From the NCBI GenBank assembly GCA_029204225.1, contig CM055095.1, forward strand, positions 25,154,503 to 25,218,502: 64,000 bases of DNA. The letters are read 5' to 3'. Position numbers and translations under genes: made by a program. Below are positions 44,255-55,714 of the stretch, piece by piece (within the stretch, counting starts at the first letter, position 1; every line of letters starts with the position of its first letter). The stretch comes from Diphasiastrum complanatum (taxonomy: Eukaryota; Streptophyta; Lycopodiopsida; Lycopodiales; Lycopodiaceae). Below the pieces are notes generated by a model, which had not been told where the DNA came from, searched no databases, and saw only the letters and a program-made list of their open reading frames with translations.

Positions 44255-44970
44255 ACCTTCTATCTTACATTCATGATCATTTGATGTATAGATGGACTTT
44301 ATAGGTCCTACATAAAGTGTGAGTTGAGCAAAATACTCCCTTTTATTTTACATGTGGGAGCCAACCCCACCATCAATCCACCAAGGATCTTCACCTTTGA
44401 CACTTGATGATGAAAATGCTGATATCATGAGTGAATCTTCATGAGAACTATCTTTCTCCTCTTGTCCAATGTTGGCTTGGCGTTGTGTTTGCTTTATCTT
44501 GAAGCATTTCAAAGCATAGTGTCCCATTTTGCTACGATAGTAAGGAAAGTTGTCCTTTTTGGGCTTGACTTGGCTTGATGATGATGTAGATCCTTCTTGG
44601 TCTTAACTTGGTCCTGGATTTGTCCTTCTTGGTCTTGACCTGGCTTGATGATGATGTAGATCCTTGATGATCTCCATCCTCTGCTTGCTCATTTTGTAAA
44701 GCTCCTCCCTTGCTCTTTGGTTTGCCTTTGCTCTTGAAAAATAAGGTTGTGTCATCACCATCATTGATGGAGAGCCTCTCCACCCTTGCTTTGATGTGAG
44801 CCTTCCTACTCTCCTCGGCCATCAACACACTTTGAAGGTCTTCAAGTGTAGGCAATATTCCCATTATGGCATAGCTTTGGACAAGGTTAGCAAAATCACT
44901 ACTTAAGCCATTCAAAAAAAAAACTTGCACAAGCTCATTCTCCTTGATAGGATCACCAAATTTTAGCTAT
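44255..44970 (-). pseudogene. Ty1/copia gag-protease fragment with a local duplication
   Basis: VFFLNGLSSDFANLVQSYAI, ILPTLEDLQSVLMAEESRKA and RVERLSINDGDDTTLF are copia gag. A ~75-bp duplication (about 44563-44700) containing TGGCTTGATGATGATGTAGATCCTT scrambles the Ser/Lys linker. Knuckle and protease region 44300-44530 is in broken frames (a MWELTPPS-type protease remnant near 44350). Confidence 0.7.
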
Positions 44971-45075
44971 TTTTAGCTACATGCCTATTTTTAACAGTTT
45001 CGGCATTGGATACTACTGTTATTTTTAGCTACATGCCTATTTTTAGCAGTTTCGGCTACTGTGGCATTGGATACT
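44958..45075. repeat. two-copy tandem repeat (~58 bp unit)
   Basis: TTTTTAGCTACATGCCTATTTTTA..CAGTTTCGG..CATTGGATACTACTG occurs twice in a row. It marks the point where the copia gag fragment ends. Confidence 0.7.
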
Positions 45076-45628
45076 ACTGCTATTTTGCTATTGGTTGCCA
45101 TCGGCTCCACTCGACCCAACGGTTCTTCCGTTGGTCATTTTTTAGCCCAACGGTCATTTTTAGCTTCTCGTAGTACTTGGGACCTTGGTAGCATATGCTT
45201 GAGGAATATTCTTTTTTTTAGCTCTCTCTTAGTACTTTACCTAGTTTTGGCTCACTTTTGCTCTCATTTGTAGTTAGTACTTTTGGAGAGTGTGGGGTTT
45301 GTCCAGCTCTTCCTCAGCGCCACTGATGAGCTCTCACGAGCGAAACTAGTATGCCATTTGCTATCGATCAGTACTTTCCTTCCATTCGTTTGCAAAAGTG
45401 TCATCTCTCTCTCTCTCTCTCTACTTCTTCTTGCTCTCACAAGCTTGATCCAAAACTTCATAGAATGGTTCAGCAAGCATGCCTGACCTATAATCAACTT
45501 TAGTACCTTCCAATCAATGCATCAAATGCTTAAAATCATTCACATATCAATGTACTGACTGGCCACATTGAAGACAATGTCTTGGAAAGCGAAAAGATCT
45601 CGATTTTTCATTACATTCTATGACAAAA

Positions 45629-45670
<42 letters not shown>

Positions 45671-47751
45671 CAGTGTAGTGGTGAGTCGAAGTCGTAATTG
45701 ATTATTGATCATTCAAGATTTCAACATTGAAATTTGATTTTGAGCCTTGTTGCTTGAATAATGATTTTGATTCTTGGTTGATTCCTAACTCTTGATTCTT
45801 GAAGTTCACAATGCATAGGTGAACCCTAATGGTATTGATGTGACGAAGGTCTCTGACCTTCTTGCACGAGATGAGGAGGAAGATGTCTATGCCTACCTAT
45901 TTTGAGAGGCCATGACACGTGTAGGTATGTAGTTACAGCTTAAAAATTAGTACTTCCAACTACTTAATACTAGTGAGCCTTATATTGATGACAAATATGC
46001 TTAGAAGCTAAAATAAGTTACTAACAAGTCAAAATACATTGTATGCACTATGCTGAACATGTTACTAGGGGAAGTGTAACTTCTTGACATGAGAGTGTTT
46101 CGATGAGAGAAGAGGAATTGACTTCATCAAATGACGAGAGTAGTGAGGAAGAGGATGGAAGAGGAAGACGATGATGAGAGGAAGAAGAGAAAGAAGCAGC
46201 ATAAGAAGAAGAGCAAGAGGCACCTAGCCTTCAGTTAGAACGTCGGAGTAGGATTAGGAGGCAACGATAGATTATAGAGATTAGAAAGATCATAGTAGAT
46301 ATTGTAGCTACTAAGAACATTGAAGTTTGAAGTTTACTCTTAAATGTTGGACTTTTTATGAGTTACTACATTTTTATGAATTATGTGAATTTCAAATTGG
46401 AATGTTTTGAGTTCATAGTACATAGTACATAGCTTTATAATTTCATTGGTATTTGTTATATGATTCATCTATGATTTGACATCACTTTCAAGTTTACTAT
46501 TTTAAGGTTCAAATCCTAAAAGTATACTTAATACAAGTTTGAGGTCACAGAGTGTCACACGTATTGGGCAAGATTTAAACGGTTAATCATTAAAATATGG
46601 AATATTTAAAACTTACAAATTTTGTAATTCAATCATGGTATCTATAGACTATTATGATCAATGCATTATGCAACTATGTTTTTGGCTTTTCGAAAAATTT
46701 GAGTTTTGAAACCCTAAAATCGATTCGCCAATTCGAAAATCCTAGGAGCGATTTGAATAAGTATCGTGAGGATGCGGAAGGCATAAAATTTAAGAAGTAT
46801 TAGGTATTTTTATACTCATCAATAGCTAACTAGTGAAGTTGTTATAGCTCCTTATATGAGAGGGATTGCAAAGAATGGAAGATTAGAGACATGAGCAAGA
46901 CCTTACAAATTAGGGTAGAAGCAAAAGTATGGTCACATCTACAATTTATTGCTGAAATTGACAAGGTTAAGTTATAAATATCTGATCTTTTTTTATATCC
47001 AATCATTATAATTTCGAAAAATTCCAACGACCATTATTTCACCCAAAGCAAATTGACGCGCATACACTGCATGTGTAAACCAGAGGTGCTATTCTCGCAC
47101 GCTGAACCGATATTGGACGAAATATGAATGATCAGAGCTTGACTCGATAGATTCTGCATATCTTTGGACAGTATGAAGAGTCTACCAAATCAAGTTTTGA
47201 TCATGCATAATTTTGACAATTTTCAAAATCTTTTTTTTTCCTGCAATAGCGATTGGACGCGCGCAGTCCAAGTGAAAAATAACTTTCTTCTACCAGGCGC
47301 GCTGATTCGATATCTAAGACGCACTGAAAATATATTGGAACGCCTTATGAAAATGTTCTGAATGAACATTATCTCAAAAGAAAAAATCTCGTCTTTGCAG
47401 TGCTTAAATATGGCAAGAGACTGTAATAATTCTCCTCATACACATTTTTCAATGATGTCATTTAATATTTGTTTATTATTTGTTTGATGATGATTCGGTG
47501 AGACTAGTGATAGACTATTTAATATATTCCGACGCACGTACAAATTTTAGGGTCATGGCTAATGATGATTTGTAGAATCTAGTGATAGACTATTTAATGT
47601 ATTCCAACGTAGGTACAAATTTGTCTCACTTTGATTGGTGGATATATCCATGAAAGTATTTTATGGTCCTATTTCAAGACCTATAGACAAGCAAGTAATG
47701 CATGACATGTCAATAGTAACTGGAAAGGTATGAATTGTTAATAACGATATT
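45076..47751. other. AT-rich region without a supported gene
   Basis: Contains an (AT)n microsatellite at 45633-45669. At about 45815-46270 a plus-strand stretch reads like the decayed end of a protein (NPNGIDVTKVSDLLARDEEE, then acidic and Lys-rich runs) but carries stops. Near 47505-47635 a ~75-bp segment with CTAGTGATAGACTATTTAAT is tandemly duplicated. Short ORFs at 45061, 46842 and 47164 have no recognisable features. Confidence 0.5.
45633..45669. repeat. (AT)n microsatellite
   Basis: About 18 uninterrupted AT units. Confidence 0.95.
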
Positions 47752-48423
47752 CTAAATGAAAATTGAAATGTATACTTGGAATGCCACCAACCACCATATG
47801 TGATTTTTCGATTGAACACTAAACGTTCGATCATTTGTATCTGAAATTTTGTTCATCAAAGTGACACTCACTCGTTCCAACTTTTGACCCTTGATGATTT
47901 CAGATTCATCCAATTTTACTACAATAATGATCTTTCCATTTACTTGATGTTCGTCTAGTTTATATAATCGAATAATGTATTTTAGAACATTTTCAATATC
48001 AAGGAAAATAATATTGCAATCGTTGTAATTGACCTTACCATATTCTAATTTGTATAATTCAGTTATATGAAGTGGTTGGCCAACTACTTTGAACATTTCG
48101 TCATTATAATAATTTCTTGCTAATCTTACCCGATATGGACGCGGAAGATAAATTTTATTTACCATCACTGAAAAAGCTTCTTTAACTATTCTAAAAAAAG
48201 TAGAATAAGCATTTCTGCTAATTCTAGATACATCACATGCACTTTGTATCACATTTGCATCCAAGTATGATTGAACCTTAACCAAAACCGCCTCTACAAT
48301 TTCATTTTTCATTTTTTCAAATCGGACATTTTTTATCATTTCCTTTGTTGACTTTCTTGGTAAAACATGACTTAAAGATGATCCAATGCAAGAACGATTT
48401 GTTAAATATTTCTTTCCCACCAA
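47752..48423 (-). CDS. unassigned 223-codon AT-rich ORF
   Basis: Uninterrupted frame of 223 codons, Lys/Ile/Asn/Val-rich with A/T-rich codons, in a region where random ORFs are far shorter. It may extend beyond its ATG, since GATCTGCAACAAAC upstream resembles a splice junction. Features: a basic N-terminal part (SHVLPRKSTKEMIKNVRFEK), a Tyr-rich middle (YLPRPYRVRLARNYYNDEMF) and a strand-like C-terminal part GKIIIVVKLDESEIIKGQKL, then ERVSVTLMNKI, then VQSKNHIWWLVAF. The last part recalls an RNase H-like first strand with an Asp, as in DDE transposases, but that is inference only. No copia, gypsy or hAT signature. No signal peptide or membrane segment. It could be part of an undescribed transposon or a virus-derived gene. 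Confidence 0.5.
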   Translation of the reverse strand: MVGKKYLTNRSCIGSSLSHVLPRKSTKEMIKNVRFEKMKNEIVEAVLVKVQSYLDANVIQSACDVSRISRNAYSTFFRIVKEAFSVMVNKIYLPRPYRVRLARNYYNDEMFKVVGQPLHITELYKLEYGKVNYNDCNIIFLDIENVLKYIIRLYKLDEHQVNGKIIIVVKLDESEIIKGQKLERVSVTLMNKISDTNDRTFSVQSKNHIWWLVAFQVYISIFI

Positions 48424-48759
48424 ACATGATCTGCAACAAACATATGAAACTCAAATTATGTTTAATAAATAAATAATCCATGTTATCAAGTGCAAATCAA
48501 ACTTAAATGACATATACAAATCAAATAATGTAAATGTCATATTTGAATGCTTCACTTAATCTCAAGAGAAGTTTACAAAATACATCAAAACATGTAAAAA
48601 CATGATTTTTAAAACTATGAGTATCAAACTCAATCTTGCTCTTACAAAATCAAAGAGCATATTTTTGATAACACAATCTCTTGCTTTCAAAGAACTTTGA
48701 AAACATATCTAAGTCTTTCATGACAAGAAATATGTCCATATAATAGGCATCATATTAAA

Positions 48760-50060
48760 CTAGTATTGTCTCTCTTGAACTTTGAGATGTAAGAATCTCA
48801 ACAAAGCAAGATAGTGCATCAAATAATGGAAGAGAAGCATGAGTGAAAAAATTGGAGTTGATACCACCTGAAATTTGCCTCTCTTTATCATGAAAAACCA
48901 CAAGAACTTGGTCTTGCATCTTGAAGATCCCCTTGAAATCATATGTTGAGGAGGCTCCTCCCCAAACCTCGACCCCATCACATCTTGATAGTCTTCAATA
49001 GGTATGATTGGAGATGCATCTTGAGATGCCTTGAACTCGGCCCCTTCCAAGGTTGAATGTAGATATTCATAAACCATGACTTCTTTACTCTCAATCACTT
49101 TTGAAATAGAGAGCATAATGGCTTTATAGGCCTCCTTGGTGGATAAGCATCGAGCCATGATCCATGAGCTTGGATCATCCATCCTCTTTGTTTCCAAGGG
49201 AATATGTGCAAAGCAAGAACCTCCAAAGACACTAAGGTAATCAACCTTAGGCTTCAATAATAATACTTCATATGGTGTATTTCCTCCAAAAGCTCCACCA
49301 CTCCTCAAAGCTTTGATCTTTAATGAGAATTCCATCTCAACATATGCTTTGAATAATAGAAAATAATCATGCACCATAAATCTTGAAGAAAGAAGAAATG
49401 TGCATCTTGTGTGATCATCCTCCTTTGAAGACTTGGATACATAAGCAACCTCAAGAGATTTTGCACTCTCTCTTGGCTTTAATTTGTAGATTCCTTCATA
49501 GCTAGATCCATATGCAAGGATCTCACCATCCTTCTTGATCACACAATTGTTAATATGGAAATTGACATCAAGGCCACCACCAAGTAATTTGCCAACACTT
49601 ATAATATTCTTTGTAATCTTGGGAACAAAAAGAACCTCTTGAAGAGATAGAACTTTTGATGATGCAAGCTTCAAGGGAATAGTCCCTACTCCTTCAATTT
49701 TGTACTCTTGATCACTTGCAATATATATGGTCTTCTTGATTCCTTCATAAGGCATAATAGTTGGAAAGGAATCCTTGGAGCTACACATATGTGAAAATGC
49801 TCTACTATCAATATACCAAGAGTCATCCATCTTGAAGGTGGACAAGGAGAATTTTGATGCCATAAGTGAGCATTCTCCATCACTTGCAATAAAGTCTTCT
49901 TTCTCATGAGAGATGTTGGCTTGCTTGAATTGGTTCTTTTTCTTGAAGCGATTGGTGGTATACTTGGAGTATCAAGATTGACTCCATTCTAACCTTCCAA
50001 ATATAATAGTTGGAGGTAGATAGTCTTTCACTAGATTCCAATAGGTAGGAAACCATAGAT
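48760..50060 (-). pseudogene. deletion-derivative copia polyprotein (copia-2)
   Basis: Minus-strand gag start (about 50060) gives MASMVSYLLESSERLSTSNY, then jumps, after about 30 codons, to sequence that normally follows the zinc knuckle (FKKKNQFKQANISHEKEDF). Most of gag is therefore deleted. Protease is YIDSRAFSHMC: the catalytic DSG is DSR. Spacer and integrase pieces follow with further internal deletions (KAYVEMEFSLKIKALRS joined to GGNTPYEVLLLKPKVDYL) and no RT. Close relative of copia-1. Non-autonomous by any measure. Confidence 0.8.
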
Positions 50061-50709
50061 GCCATGTAATAGTGAAGACTCCTTGTGATTTAGACAATAA
50101 AATGTTGATTCTCTCTCACTATAGGATCTTTGAAAGGTGTACTACCAGCTCCTATGCAAGATCTTGCAACAAAATGTGAGATGGATCTCACTAGCTCTAC
50201 CAATCTCTCTCAAACTAGATCAACCTCTCATCAATTGATGGAGTATAGGCAAAGTTTGGGTCAAACTATCTTTGGCACGTGTGTAACACTCCAAGAATCC
50301 ACAAATCACTCAAATACAAGCCAATTGTATGAAAGAAAGTGGCTATGGCCTCAAATTGTTGACTAGATCTCAAATAGATGATATTGGCAGGCCTCTTCTT
50401 GAATTTTTTGGTCAAACTAGCAAGATATGATAAAACCAAATGTGTCCACACAGGTCTAGGTGCCCTACCTAACCCTCTTCAAAAGCTTATTTCCAAATGA
50501 ACTTGGCTGTACTTCACATGTGCCTGAGCAGGGAATTTTGTACAGTACCTGAAATGATTCAATCATTATGATAATGAACCATTTTGATCCAAATTTCCTT
50601 GAGATAGCATGGGAGATGCAATCAACACTCTCTAAATCTTGATTTTCATTAAAATTTTGAAACTATGAATGATAGATGCCATCAAAAGCTTAGGTAGGCT
50701 CTGATACCA

Positions 50710-51420
50710 TGTGAAAATTCACACATGTGGAAATGTCCTAATGTGTGAAATTGATCTCCTAAGCTTGGCTCATGCACTATAGATCACCTATTGATTGAAA
50801 TCCAAGATCAATGACAAGATCTAAGGCAAAAAGACCATTTTACATGCATTCATTCATTACCAAAAGGTGTTTCACACATGTGGAAGACTTCATGAAATAA
50901 ACTAAGTCCCAACAAGCTCCTCTCCTCATGTAGAGAGAGAAAATACCACTTTTGGGCTCATCTAGAGAGAGAAGACAATACAAGCAAAATTGGCAAATCT
51001 CCAAATCGACTCAAAAAACTCATAGATCTCTCATACATTAATGAGGGGAATGAAAGTACATATAGAAACTCAGAGAGATCCATGCTTGATTCTTATTGGA
51101 CCCCTTAAACATAGCCTCTCTAATCCTATTGGATGTGTGATGCAACATCCCTCACTTTTAATTGGACCCTTCCAACACATCTCTCTCTCTTATGATTGGA
51201 CCCTTTGACTTTTGCCACCACATAGGCTGCATCACTCATCAAACCTAAATTTGACATGTGTAAGCAACCTAACTAGCTTGAGTTACATCACAATTGAATT
51301 TTGGCCTAATCATGACAAAACATGTGTACTTGACCATTTGACCTCCAAAAGCTTTATGAGTCCAAGTCTACTCCTAGAGTGTTGACTCTAAGAATGCAAA
51401 TCTTTTCTTGTTTGCAAAAG
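50710..51420 (-). repeat. copia-2 5' LTR (outer end uncertain)
   Basis: Starts on the plus strand TGTGAAAATTCACACATGTGG directly after the PBS GGCTCTGATACCA (50697-50709). It resembles the copia-1 LTR throughout (ACATGCATTCA, GTAGAGAGAGAAAA). The G-boxes of copia-1 are CACATGTG here. The outer end is not defined by a second copy and lies somewhere before about 51430, where another copia fragment begins. Confidence 0.7.
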
Positions 51421-51439
51421 AGCGAAGAGAGTCCAAATA

Positions 51440-52213
51440 TTTGTTTTGAGAGTGAAATCTTTGAATGATGAGTTAGCTTGCATAGATGAGAACATTAAGG
51501 AAGGAGAGCTTGTACAAGTTATTCTTAATGGATTGTTGGATGCTCATTCTAACATTGTTCAAAGTCTTTCTAAGTAAAGGCCTCAAGGTTGAGTTTGATG
51601 GAGATGCTTGTATGATCAAAAGGAAGGATATCTTGATTGAAAAAGGTAAAAGGCAAAGGAATTTCGTCACACTAGATGCTTGTGTTATTGCTAACCAAGT
51701 TGGATGTGTTGCAAGAGAGCAATACCTATTCAAGAGGTTTGGCATAAAAGGATGGGACACCTCAACTTCAAGTCATTGGAGATAATGGCTAGAAAGCAAG
51801 TTGTGATTGGTCTTCCAAGTTTCATAAGAAGTATCAATCATGTTTGTGAGTCTTGTGATTTGTCAAAGTCACATAGACTACCTTATACTAGATCTACAAA
51901 GCCTTTTCAAGTTGTACATTCAGATATTCATGGAATTACTACAATTAGCAATAGTGGAGCTAAGATATATGTAACTTTCATTGATGATTTTAGTAGATTT
52001 TGTTGGATCTATCTACTAAAGAGCAAAGATGAAGTGTATGATGTCTTTTTCAAGTTCAAGAATGCAAGGGAGAACCAATTTTTTACAAGGATCAAATGCT
52101 TGAGAAGTGACAATGGTGGAGAGTACATATCTACCAAGTTCAAGGCCTTTTGTGATGAGCATGGGGCCAAGCCATGCCATGGGATAGCAAGAGGAGAAGA
52201 GCTCAACTGGTAA
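51440..52213 (+). pseudogene. plus-strand Ty1/copia fragment, gag fused to spacer and integrase
   Basis: Gag piece EGELVQVILNGLLDAHSNIV runs into spacer sequence GLKVEFDGDACMIKRKDILI, so gag C-terminus and protease are deleted. The next ORF has HKRMGHLNFKSLEIM, CESCDLSKSHRLPYTRS, FQVVHSDIHG, YVTFIDDFSRFCWIYLLKSK and CLRSDNGGEYISTKFKAFC, i.e. two of the three integrase acidic residues. It ends at 52213 at the border of the dispersed repeat. Opposite orientation to its neighbours. Confidence 0.8.
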
Positions 52214-54300
52214 CCTAGACCAAAGTCGTCGACGGAATAATCACTATCTCAATATATAGAGAGTAGGATCATGTGCATGAAACCATGAAATCCCCATGCA
52301 GGTCAACTATAAATAGGTCACAGCTCTTCATGCATACCTCCTGCCTATATCAGTCACACATACATGCACTACTCCATATGTCTCAATTAGAGTGTCTGGG
52401 TCATCTCAAGGTCATTAGTCACCAACAGGCCTCGATGTGGAATTAAATCTAAAGATACACTAAGCTATAATTCCTCCAAATGGGTTGATCTACTCCAAAA
52501 CAAAAGTAATCACCTTCAGGTAATCCTAATTACATAAACCACTAGGTGATTTATTTTATTTTATTTTAAAAATCAAATCCGAAAGCTGAAGAAATTCCAT
52601 TTTAATTATAGTCTAAAACTTATCCCCAATTTCTTGTAGAAAATAATGCTTCTTGGTACAAATATTCTTAGAATATCCAAATATTTTAAAATACCACAAT
52701 TCAGTCATCTAGAATCTCTAGGAGATCCATCAAGCCTCAGACAGTTATAACTCAAACCAGAGTACTGTAGCTACTCTAATGAGTTAACAGCCTCATTCCT
52801 AGCATCATATGCAAGAAATCAACAATTATTTGTATCCTAATAGATTTATCTATCTCCTATAAATATGGAGATATAGACTAAAATTTGTACACAAGCACTT
52901 ATAGACTACAATTTGTAATGCAAGCAAATTCCTCATAAGTAAGCAATTACGTAGTGAAAATGCCTGTGAGATCCACACAATCTCAAGTATGTGGTAGAGT
53001 TAAGAAATTTAGAGTTCAACCAACAGATCTAAATCCTTGACTCACCCAATCGATCAAAACTTACTCACTATCTTAAGAATCCTCACATTTTCTTTTAAGC
53101 TTCTAATGACCTCTATGTATCAATTTATGATCCGTCAATCATAAACATTTAGAATCTTATGATTCGTCAATTATAATTTACAGGATTTCATAACCATACT
53201 TAATCATTGGAAAAATACTGGAGTATATGCACAACATACAACTCAGGAAATATAAGACTCATTCTGAAATCTTTTCCACAAGGAAAATCACTGGATTCTA
53301 GGAATATTCTTTCAAATCAATTCTTAATCAGATTATGAGTTCCAAATTCTACAATCAACCAAATAATTAAAGACCTTTATAACATTTGTCTTTAACCACA
53401 AACTTTATACAATCATCTAGAACAACATCGAGAGATTACAAAGTTCTGCTGAATTCCAAAATTCAGTTTACCATTCTTGGAACCATTAGGATTCGGTATC
53501 CAATTGAGCTCACAGGGATAGAATCACTATCAAGTTTATTTCTCAATTGAGAAATGCTCATCCAAGAATTCAGTATCCTATGCACACAATCCCATGAATC
53601 GTAATGACTCACAAATTATGTATCTTACAAGCAAAATACACAAAACAAACAGTTTCCGGTGAATTCTCTTCACACTGTCCGTTTTATCAATTACCTTCCA
53701 TAGGAGTGAACCAACTACTAAAGTTAATTGCCCATGATCTAGATATCTTAAATGTCTAGGTGTAGCTCTTTAATTGTACGTGTACAACACCACATTTAGA
53801 TCCATATCCAAATCACTTTTAACTTAACCTATAGATCTATCAGAACAGATTTGTTAACTCTGCAAGTAATTGTCAAACACAATACTTGATCATATGTCTA
53901 TGTTCAACAACTAGGCTAAGTGCACCAGATAACCTTAGCAACCAGGAATACATAGTAGATCCAAACAAGATTAATCGTGCACATATGAGAATAATCTCGC
54001 TATGACCCGGTACATAAACATATATGTCCTTATCTGGCAGATTCCTCCAAAATCCGCATATGTTACTCACATATATCACTGAGAATCTTGTAACTCAGCT
54101 ACAGAAGAAGTCTATTTCCCATGAGTAAACAACATATCTGAGAAAACTCTGAAGTGAATAATTCCACATCACAAGTTTCCAACCATCATACAAAATTCCT
54201 TCAACCAATCAACCTACTTCAGATCTTAGTGCAGAACCAAGATTAGACTTACTTATACGGACATCTTTGGACATAAGGTTAAGATTAAAGCTTTATTCCT
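52214..54300 (-). repeat. degenerate dispersed repeat, minus-strand copy
   Basis: Reverse complement matches blocks of 20466-22350, for example around 53890-53960 (TTATCTGGTGCACTTAGCC on the minus strand) and 54110-54140. A plus-strand TATA-like CAACTATAAATAGG at about 52305-52318 may mean an LTR of its own. No intact frame. Identity of the element unknown. Confidence 0.5.
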
Positions 54301-54331
54301 ATGATCCAATCCACAACTAAATGGTACTTGG

Positions 54332-55191
54332 TGTGAAAGTACTGTACTTTAGGACCATAAATGGATCTACAAAAGATTCACAAGAGTGATTGGATGCTTG
54401 CTTAACAATCTATCAAAAAACTAGACACAAAAAAGTTGATCTAGATTGGCAATTTGACAAACAACAAGCATCAGCAATCAAAAGCATTGATAAACATTGA
54501 AATGCGAAAGTACTTTAATTTAGGACCATAAATGGATCTACAAAAGATCCACAAGAGTGATTGTATGCTTGCTTAACAATCTATCAAAAAACTAGACACA
54601 ATAAAGTTGATCTAGATTGACAAACAACAAGCATTAACAATCAAAAGCATTGATCAACATTGAAATCCGAGCCCACACATGTGTACTACAGGCTGTAGTA
54701 CGGCCTTCAACCTGAGAAACAAGTAGAAATTGATTTGGTTTCATTTGCATCACAAAAACTCAATGTACAAAGTGAACTAGCTTGAGATTGCCAATGAGCT
54801 CCAAAAATTTTCTATCTTCTCACTATGGGAGCTTGGAATACATAGCAAATTTGACTTCCTTCTTGAAGTTAGGTGGATTTCCAACATGTAATAAGGAACT
54901 CGGCCTTTTTGCCCTAAAATGAAACCCTAGTCTATTTCCTAGAGTCATGCTTGGTAGATAGCTAGTTGGTCAAATTTTCACCCTAAATCTAGGATTTAGA
55001 TCCTATAAGCTAGGAATCACTACCAAAATGACATGACCAACCCTATGGACTTGACCTAACCTACATTAGGAGTGGATTGCCACGTGGGATCTTGGCCTCA
55101 CATGTGTGGAATCCACTTATGTACAAAATTTACATTATACTACATGGTTTTTTATCAAGCTAGATTTGCCAATTTTCGGCAATTCTTCACA
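54332..55191 (-). repeat. copia-3 family LTR, complete copy with internal duplication
   Basis: Plus-strand TGTGAAAGTACTGTAC ... GGCAATTCTTCACA, matching the 702-bp LTR 62095-62796 in opposite orientation. The first ~170 bp (AAAGTACT..ATTGAAAT) are tandemly doubled, making 860 bp. It contains the near-perfect palindrome GTACTACAGGCTGTAGTAC (about 54685) and a CACGTG in GCCACGTGG (about 55078-55086). Confidence 0.8.
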
Positions 55192-55714
55192 TGAAATCCG
55201 AGCCCACATTTGTGTACTACAGGCTATAGTACGGCCTTCAAGCTGAGAAACAAGTAGAAATTGATTTGGTTGCATTTGGATCACAAAACTCAATGTACAT
55301 AGTGGGGTAGCTTGAGATTGCCAATGAGCTACAAAAATATTCTATTTTCTCACTATGAGAGCTTGGAATACATAGCAAATTCGATTTCCTTCTTGAAGTT
55401 AGGTGGATTTCCAGCATGTAATAAGGAATTTAACTCACTCTATTTGCCCTAAAATGAAACCTTAGCCTAGATCCTAGAGTTATGCTTGGTAGGTAGTTAG
55501 TTGGTCAAATTTTCACCTTAAACTTAGGTGTAGGTCCTATAAAGTAGGGATGACCACCAAATAGACATGACCAACTCTCTTGACTTGACCTAACCTACAT
55601 TAGGAGTGGTTTGCCACGTGGCATCTTGGCCTTCCATGTGTGGAACCCAATTATACACAATACTTACAAAGCTCTACATGGATAGATTTGCCAAAATAGG
55701 TTATTTTTCACACT
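55192..55714 (-). repeat. copia-3 3' LTR, truncated, abutting the previous LTR
   Basis: Starts TGAAATCCGAGCCCAC, i.e. about 180 bp inside the LTR, directly after the preceding copy ends in TTCACA. It ends ATTTTTCACA before the polypurine tract (plus-strand CTCCTCCTCAAATCTAGCC, 55715-55733). The palindrome and GCCACGTGG motifs are repeated (about 55216, 55613). Confidence 0.75.
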
